A DNA stretch of 36,443 nt from Gluconacetobacter azotocaptans (GTDB lineage Bacteria > Pseudomonadota > Alphaproteobacteria > Acetobacterales > Acetobacteraceae). A model generated the notes under the pieces. That model was not told the DNA's origin, searched no databases, and saw only the letters and a list, made by a program, of their open reading frames with translations. Below, piece after piece: positions 31,790-36,443 of the stretch (the first letter of the stretch is position 1; each line of letters starts with the position of its first letter). Both the position numbers and the translations under genes were made by a program. The stretch lies in assembly GCF_014174355.1 (NCBI RefSeq), contig NZ_JABEQF010000023.1:1-36443 (forward strand), written 5' to 3'.

Positions 31790-32365
31790 TCAGATCGACA
31801 CGTGGGCGCCCAGTGCTGCGATGAACTGGGCCAGCCAGCGCGGATGGGCGGGCCAGGCGGGCGCCGTGACCAGAAGGCCGTCCGTCACCGCATCGTCCAC
31901 GGCGATGTCGGCATAGATCCCACCGGCAAGCTCGATCTCCGGCCGGCAGGCCGGATAGGCGGAAACGGTGCGCCCCTCGATGATCCGGGCGGCGGCCAGA
32001 AGCTGCCCGCCATGGCAGACCGCGGCGATCGGCCGGTCGGCGAAGGCGCGCACCAGGGCGATGACCCGCGCATCCAGGCGCAGGTATTCCGGCGCGCGGC
32101 CGCCGGGGATGATCAGGCCCGCATAGTCCGCCTCGTGCACCGTGGCGAAATCGGCCGTCAGGGCGAAGCGGTGTCCCGGCTTCTCGCTATAGGTCTGCGC
32201 GCCCTCGAAATCATGGATGGCGGTCAGGACGTACTCCCCCGCGATCTTGCCCGGGCAGACCGCATCGACCTGGTACCCCAGCATCGACAGCGCCTGGTAG
32301 GGCACCATGATTTCGTAGTCCTCGACATAGTCGCCGGCCAGCAGCAGCAGTTTCTTCATGCTCAT
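31790..32365 (-). CDS. DJ-1/PfpI family protein
   Basis: The 191-residue protein is a DJ-1/PfpI-type class I glutamine amidotransferase fold. It has the acidic-pocket Glu in [17 protein letters not shown] (near residue 18), the [13 protein letters not shown] strand-loop, and the nucleophile-elbow Cys in [15 protein letters not shown] (near residue 116). Relatives include proteases, chaperones and glyoxalase III-like or deglycase proteins; activity cannot be told from sequence. The start at 32365 has GGGGA upstream, with an alternative ATG two codons later. It lies 16 bases after moaB on the same strand and is probably co-transcribed with it. Confidence 0.88.
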   Translation of the reverse strand: MSMKKLLLLAGDYVEDYEIMVPYQALSMLGYQVDAVCPGKIAGEYVLTAIHDFEGAQTYSEKPGHRFALTADFATVHEADYAGLIIPGGRAPEYLRLDARVIALVRAFADRPIAAVCHGGQLLAAARIIEGRTVSAYPACRPEIELAGGIYADIAVDDAVTDGLLVTAPAWPAHPRWLAQFIAALGAHVSI

Positions 32366-32381
32366 GATCCCCGTGTTCCGT

Positions 32382-32930
32382 TCAGTCGTGGGTGGGGTCC
32401 AGATGCTCGCGCAGGCGCGGCATCAGTTCCACGAAGTTGCAAGGCATGTGCCGGCTGTCCAGTTGCCACACCAGGATGTCGTCCCATCCGTCCTTCACCG
32501 CGCCGGACGAGCCGGGCAGCGCGAACAGATAGGTGCCGTTGGCGACACCCGCCAGCGCCCGCGACTGGATCGTCGAGGTGCCGATCTTCTGGTAGGACAG
32601 CATGCGGAACAGTTCGCCGAAGCCTTCGATCCGCTTTTCGATCACGCGGTCGAACGCCTCGGGCGTCACGTCGCGGCCGGTGACGCCGGTGCCGCCGGTG
32701 GAAATCACCACGTCGACGTCCGGGTCGGCGATCCAGCCCGCCAGGCGTGCCGCGATACGATCGGCATCGTCCGGTTCGATGATGCGGTCGGCCAGATGGT
32801 GGCCGGCGGCCGCCAGCCGTTCGGCCAGAATGGCGCCCGACGTGTCGGTCGCCAACACGCGGGTGTCCGAGACGGTCAACACCGCGATGCGGACCGGCAG
32901 GAAGGGTCTTGTATGATCCAGTCGTGACAT
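32382..32930 (-). CDS. moaB: Molybdenum cofactor biosynthesis protein MoaB/MogA family
   Basis: The 182-residue protein belongs to the MoaB/MogA/MoeA fold that binds molybdopterin in molybdenum-cofactor synthesis (MogA adenylylates it; MoaB's role is less clear). Motifs are [19 protein letters not shown] (near 14-32), [19 protein letters not shown] (near 84-102, the GGTG loop) and [16 protein letters not shown] (near 140-155). Both MoaB and MogA share these; the N terminus is more MoaB-like. An upstream in-frame ATG at 32939, close behind GGGGGA, would add three residues and is nearly as good. It precedes the DJ-1 gene in a likely two-gene unit. Confidence 0.87.
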   Translation of the reverse strand: MSRLDHTRPFLPVRIAVLTVSDTRVLATDTSGAILAERLAAAGHHLADRIIEPDDADRIAARLAGWIADPDVDVVISTGGTGVTGRDVTPEAFDRVIEKRIEGFGELFRMLSYQKIGTSTIQSRALAGVANGTYLFALPGSSGAVKDGWDDILVWQLDSRHMPCNFVELMPRLREHLDPTHD

Positions 32931-33004
32931 GGGGCGCATGTTTCCCCCAGGCGGCCCCGCCGTCAATGCATTTGGGCGCGCCCCCGTGGGCGCCCCGTAG
33001 GGGA

Positions 33005-34510
33005 TCAGAACGTCAGGCCGGTTTCCATGTCGATGATCAGGGCGTTGCGGTAGCGGTTGGTGCCGCCCGGGTGCCACAGATATTGCAGGCCCGGCCGCAG
33101 GGTCGCCCAGGGCGTCGGCCGCCAGCCATAGTTCAGTTCGATTCCCGGTTCGTTCGAGGGGCGCAGGGCCTTCTGGCCCGCCTGCTGCAGGGTCGCGGCA
33201 TATTCCCCCAGCTTCGGGTTCAGTACGGCCATCTTGCCGCCGAAGCTGATGGTGTCGTTGGGCCGGTTGGCCAGCGTGCCCTTGCGGATGATGCCCCAGG
33301 TCGCGAAATACGGCGTGAGCGCGGTGCGGGGATCGCCCCAGATGAACGAGCCGAAAATGATCGTGCCGCGTCCGCTGCCGGAATGGTCGCGCTGGATCAT
33401 CTGGTCGGCTTCGACCCATCCGCCGAACCGGCCGCGGATCTGGTTGTTTGGCAGGTCGATCAGGGCCACGCCGGGCGGCTGATAGGCCCCGGTCCTGGAC
33501 GAGACGATCGCGACCTCGGACGTATCCCAGTAGCCGCCCACCCGGATATTGCCTTCCATCTCGCCGGTGAAATCGTTGCCGTGATGCCAGCCGAGCTGAA
33601 ACGGCAGATAGACGCCCGTCGTGTTGTTCAGGCCCAGCTTGAAGCCGTTATGCGTGTTCGAGATGGTGTTATCGACGTTGTAGATACCCGCCGAGATCAG
33701 GTAATGGTCGTTTCCGGCCGGATACAGTTTCAGCCACGCGCCGGGATGGGCCGTCGGGTACCAGCCATAGCCCCCGTTCATCGCCAGGCCCTGCGGCATG
33801 CCGCAGATGGCGTTGGTCTGGAACTGGCAATAGATCGACATGCCCCAGTGCTGGGTCGACTGGCCGAAATCGTTTTCGGTGTTGATCCAGCCGGCTTCCA
33901 TGGACACGTAGCGGTTGAAGTTCTTTTCCAGCGACAGGCGCGTCAGGCGCACCGTTTCGCCCGAACCGAAGATCTGCTGCACCGAATCCACCGCGCCGCC
34001 CAGCGGGGCGGCGGCAAGGCTGAGGCCCGCGCGTTCGGTCAGCAGAATATGCAGCGTGCCGATGTCGTGGTGGATCAGCCGGGCGAAATCGATGTCCGCG
34101 CCCAGGCCGAATTCATGGGCGTAGCGCACGGCGGCATAGTTGCCGCCCACCGGGTTCCCGGACCCTTCTCCCAGGTAATGGCCCTGAAGATGCACGCCCC
34201 GGTTTTCCAGATGGGTACGCAGCCCGCCCCAGTCCCCCGTCATGGTGCTGCCGCGAATCCAGCTTTGATAGCTGTCGGGGAAATAGCCGCCCAAGGTGGG
34301 CGGCGGAACGTAATGATCGGTGCCGGTCGCGGGGCTGGGGGCCGGCGGGGCAGGGGCCGGCGTCACGACCCGCCCGGGCACGCGGCCGGAATACCCCCCG
34401 ATCCGCTTTCCGCCGGTGGTCGCCGGGACGGACTGCGCATGGACGGAGCCGGCGGCCAACACACAAGACACGGACAGCAGAAGGGCCGTCCCATACACAC
34501 CTTGAATCAT
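33005..34510 (-). CDS. OprB-family carbohydrate-selective porin
   Basis: This 501-residue outer-membrane protein has a clean signal peptide ([20 protein letters not shown], cleavage after VHA at about 26) and a Pro/Ala-rich region to about 75, then the OprB barrel. Family marks include [20 protein letters not shown] near 90, the acidic/aromatic strands [20 protein letters not shown], and C-terminal [27 protein letters not shown] ending in METGLTF (terminal Phe). It likely admits sugars into the periplasm, where acetic acid bacteria oxidise them. The ATG at 34510 has GGAG six bases upstream; an adjacent TTG is not needed. Confidence 0.9.
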   Translation of the reverse strand: MIQGVYGTALLLSVSCVLAAGSVHAQSVPATTGGKRIGGYSGRVPGRVVTPAPAPPAPSPATGTDHYVPPPTLGGYFPDSYQSWIRGSTMTGDWGGLRTHLENRGVHLQGHYLGEGSGNPVGGNYAAVRYAHEFGLGADIDFARLIHHDIGTLHILLTERAGLSLAAAPLGGAVDSVQQIFGSGETVRLTRLSLEKNFNRYVSMEAGWINTENDFGQSTQHWGMSIYCQFQTNAICGMPQGLAMNGGYGWYPTAHPGAWLKLYPAGNDHYLISAGIYNVDNTISNTHNGFKLGLNNTTGVYLPFQLGWHHGNDFTGEMEGNIRVGGYWDTSEVAIVSSRTGAYQPPGVALIDLPNNQIRGRFGGWVEADQMIQRDHSGSGRGTIIFGSFIWGDPRTALTPYFATWGIIRKGTLANRPNDTISFGGKMAVLNPKLGEYAATLQQAGQKALRPSNEPGIELNYGWRPTPWATLRPGLQYLWHPGGTNRYRNALIIDMETGLTF

Positions 34511-34659
34511 CAAGCTCCAACTATCTCTCGTTCTCCGGATGACGGCCGAGGGGCCAACCGGTTGTCATCACGTCTGCACGCGGTCCATTTCGGATTTTGT
34601 GACACGAACTCTGCCGCGGCGCCGGTTTCGGGCAGATCCGTATAACATTTTTATTACCC

Positions 34660-34728
34660 GACCCCGAAAGGAAGATTAATTACAAATCGCACGTGACCGG
34701 GATACGTCGTCCACCGTCTTTCGGGGTC
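34660..34728. repeat. Inverted repeat upstream of the OprB porin gene
   Basis: GACCCCGAAAG (34660-34670) and CTTTCGGGGTC (34718-34728) are perfect 11-bp inverted repeats 47 bases apart in an A/T-rich part of the region between the ATPase and porin genes. They could form a large stem or two operator half-sites. A -10-like TTATAC faces the porin gene at 34640-34645. Confidence 0.6.
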
Positions 34729-34731
34729 AAT

Positions 34732-34751
34732 ATATTGTTTTAAAACAATAT
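34732..34751. terminator. 20-bp A/T-rich perfect palindrome at the end of the ATPase gene
   Basis: The sequence at 34732-34751 (ATATTGTTTTAAAACAATAT) is a perfect palindrome centred between 34741 and 34742, immediately beyond the ATPase stop. It stands out in this GC-rich genome. It may act as a weak terminator or protein-binding site; a loop-free palindrome is a poor standard hairpin. Confidence 0.45.
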
Positions 34752-34752
34752 T

Positions 34753-36443
34753 CTATTGAACCTTGTCCACCGCCTCGACCGTCAGGGGCCGGGCGCCCAG
34801 GCCGGTGAACAGCTCGGCCCGGCAGGTCAGGACCAGGATCTGCATCCTGTCGGCCGCATCGGTCAGGATGTCGAACAGCCGTTCCAGCCGCCCGGCGTCG
34901 GAATAGGTCAGCGCGTCGTCCAGCACCAGCATCGCCGGCCGGCCCCTGGCCCGCAGCAGGTCGGCCAGGCCCAGCCGCACCAGCACCGCGATCTGCTCGC
35001 GCGTGCCATCCGACAGGGTGTCGAACGGTTCGTCCATGCGCCGCGTCAGGCGGGACACGCTGAAATCGGCCTCCATCGTCACCCCGGCGCGAGGAAACAG
35101 CGCCGCCAGCGCCGGCTGGATCGCCCGGCACAGCGGGGCCAGGTACCGTTCGGTCGCCGCGCGTTCCGCCGCCGTGAGGGTATCGCGCAGGCAGTGCAGG
35201 ATTTTGACCTCGCGCGTGCAGACCGCGCATTCGGCGGCGCAGGACTCGCGCAGTCGCTCCTGGCCGGCGATCCGTTCGTCCAGGCCGTCGCCTTCGGCCG
35301 CACGGATCCGCGCCTCCAGCGCCGCCATATCCTGCCGCAAGGTGCCCAGCCGGGCCTGGCCGTCCTGAATAAGGCGTTCCTGCCGCCGGATGGCGGCATC
35401 CGCCAGGGCCTCGGTCCCCTCGGGCCGCGCGGCCTCGGCCCGCTGCACGGCCTGCCCGGCCTGGGCCAGCGCGGCGCGCGCGGTTTCCTGGCGGGCGGAC
35501 AGCACGTCGTCGGCTTCGGCCGTGCGGGCTGCCGCCATGTCGCGGACCAGCCGCGCGGCGGCCTCGCGCGCGGACTGTTCCTCGGCCCGCACCCCCGCAA
35601 GGTCGGCGGCGGCCTGACGCAGCGTCTCGTCCGGGGCGAAAAGGGCCTGCCGGGCGTCGGCGGCCCGGGCGTCGGCGGCCTGCATCGCCCGCAGCGCCGC
35701 ATCGTGCGTGGCCGCGACATCGACGCCCGGCTCTCCCCCGGCTGCGTCCGCCGGGTTCGGCCCGTGCGCCAGGGACGCCGCCTGACGCGCGATCCGTTCG
35801 TCCAGTGCCGCCACGCGCCGCCGTGCCTCGGCCATCGCGGCCGCCACGTCCTGTGTCCCCGGCAGCAGATGGCTCAGCACGGATCGGGCGGCGTTCAGCG
35901 CCAGGTCCGCCTGGCGCCGCTGGGCCAGGGCGGTTTCGGCCGCATCCGGATCGGCGCATCCGGCCTGGTTCAGCATCCGGCGCAGCGCGTCCTCCGCCGC
36001 CGTCAGTTCGGCGCGCAGGCGCGCCCGATCGCCGCTGGCCGGTTCGATCCGGATGGTGCCGACGCCGTCGATGCGCAGGGTGGCGCTGTCGGTGAGATCA
36101 ACAGACCCCGTTTGCAGCACCCGGCCGTCCAGAACCAGCCGGCCCTCGGCCCCGTCTTCCAGCACCACGTTCAGCACGGTGGCCTGGGCGCGGCTGGCGG
36201 CGCGGGCGGTCTGGACCGCGCGCTCGGCCTGGCGGATCGCGGCCATGCGGGCGTCATCCATGGTGCAGGCGGCCAGGCGCAGGCCGGCGCGCGCCACCTC
36301 GGCCTCGGCATGCTCCAGCCTGTCCAGGCGGGTGGCCTCGTCGTGGCGTTCGCGCTCCAGCCGCCCCAGCGCGATATGGGCCTCCACCCGGTCCAGCGCC
36401 CGCCGCGCCGCCGCCCGCGCGCGTTCGGCGGCCTCGGCCGCCT
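34753..36443 (-). CDS. SMC/SbcC-like coiled-coil ATPase, C-terminal part (cut by window edge)
   Basis: The frame is open for 562 codons to the right edge, so the N-terminal Walker A part is outside. What is present: long Ala/Glu/Arg-rich coiled-coil segments, a small insert of about 70 residues that is not coiled (VLNVVLEDGAEGRLVLDGRV region), a CxxC (ECAVC) beside the last coil, then an ABC-type head half with signature LSDGTREQIAVLVRLGLADLL and Walker B PAMLVLDDALTYSDAGRLER followed by ILVLTCR. These match alphaproteobacterial SbcC/YhaN-like ATPases (COG0419/COG4717) that act in DNA-end processing, often with an SbcD-type nuclease gene next door. The partner, if any, would be beyond the window. 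Confidence 0.85.
   Translation of the reverse strand, partial: AAEAAERARAAARRALDRVEAHIALGRLERERHDEATRLDRLEHAEAEVARAGLRLAACTMDDARMAAIRQAERAVQTARAASRAQATVLNVVLEDGAEGRLVLDGRVLQTGSVDLTDSATLRIDGVGTIRIEPASGDRARLRAELTAAEDALRRMLNQAGCADPDAAETALAQRRQADLALNAARSVLSHLLPGTQDVAAAMAEARRRVAALDERIARQAASLAHGPNPADAAGGEPGVDVAATHDAALRAMQAADARAADARQALFAPDETLRQAAADLAGVRAEEQSAREAAARLVRDMAAARTAEADDVLSARQETARAALAQAGQAVQRAEAARPEGTEALADAAIRRQERLIQDGQARLGTLRQDMAALEARIRAAEGDGLDERIAGQERLRESCAAECAVCTREVKILHCLRDTLTAAERAATERYLAPLCRAIQPALAALFPRAGVTMEADFSVSRLTRRMDEPFDTLSDGTREQIAVLVRLGLADLLRARGRPAMLVLDDALTYSDAGRLERLFDILTDAADRMQILVLTCRAELFTGLGARPLTVEAVDKVQ

Noticed and set aside
1-36443. CRISPR array, tRNA, rRNA, phage or toxin-antitoxin genes
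   Set aside because: I looked for regularly spaced repeats, cloverleaf-type sequences and typical small paired genes and found none that I could support.

Overview
The window looks like a chromosomal segment of a high-GC, hopanoid-making, nitrogen-fixing acetic acid bacterium (Acetobacteraceae). Gluconacetobacter, and G. diazotrophicus in particular, is my best guess. The grounds are the hopanoid gene hpnH, an OprB-type porin, a DUF2272 lipoprotein, alphaproteobacterial-type CysK and MoaB, and above all cowN, the small gene that lets nitrogenase work in the presence of CO. No rRNA, tRNA, CRISPR array, insertion sequence or prophage is visible. The assignment rests on protein recognition from memory, not on a search.

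Layout. 1-9733: the 5' end of dxs (cut by the left edge) diverges from hpnH; then come a CNNM/CorC-type membrane protein, a soluble lytic transglycosylase, a family-4-like uracil-DNA glycosylase, a large exported TPR protein, ispE and a small conserved unknown. dxs and ispE supply isoprenoid precursors and hpnH uses the C30 product to build extended hopanoids. 9795-16157: an SDR-like protein with an apparently destroyed active site, a YqaA-type membrane protein, an OmpR/EnvZ-type two-component pair whose sensor has a Met-rich periplasmic segment, an exported PRC-barrel protein and an MFS transporter. 16099-18853: cysK, a rhodanese, cowN and a CooA-like CO/haem sensor. cowN and the cooA-like gene diverge around a perfect CTGTCA-N6-TGACAG palindrome, which I propose as the CO-responsive operator.

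18867-21285: a DUF2272 lipoprotein, an aldo/keto reductase behind a leader that can fold as an attenuator, and a 60-residue lipoprotein. 21348-28364: two divergent, translationally coupled operons, lutABC (L-lactate oxidation) and glcDEF (glycolate / 2-hydroxyacid oxidation), which together form a hydroxyacid-respiration island. 28392-30871: an IclR regulator, an HbpS/GlcG-like protein and an MFS exporter on one strand, with base use that looks less GC-rich than the neighbours. 31013-36443: a freestanding two-POTRA periplasmic protein, a DJ-1/PfpI protein, moaB, an OprB porin, and the C-terminal part of an SMC/SbcC-like coiled-coil ATPase cut by the right edge.

The most interesting items are the cooA-cowN pair with its operator, the alternative-pairing leader upstream of the aldo/keto reductase, the degenerate SDR, the Met-rich sensor kinase, the standalone POTRA protein and a family of palindromic intergenic repeats between convergent genes. 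Start codons were chosen by eye from ribosome-binding sites and family length. Family assignments need a profile search to confirm.
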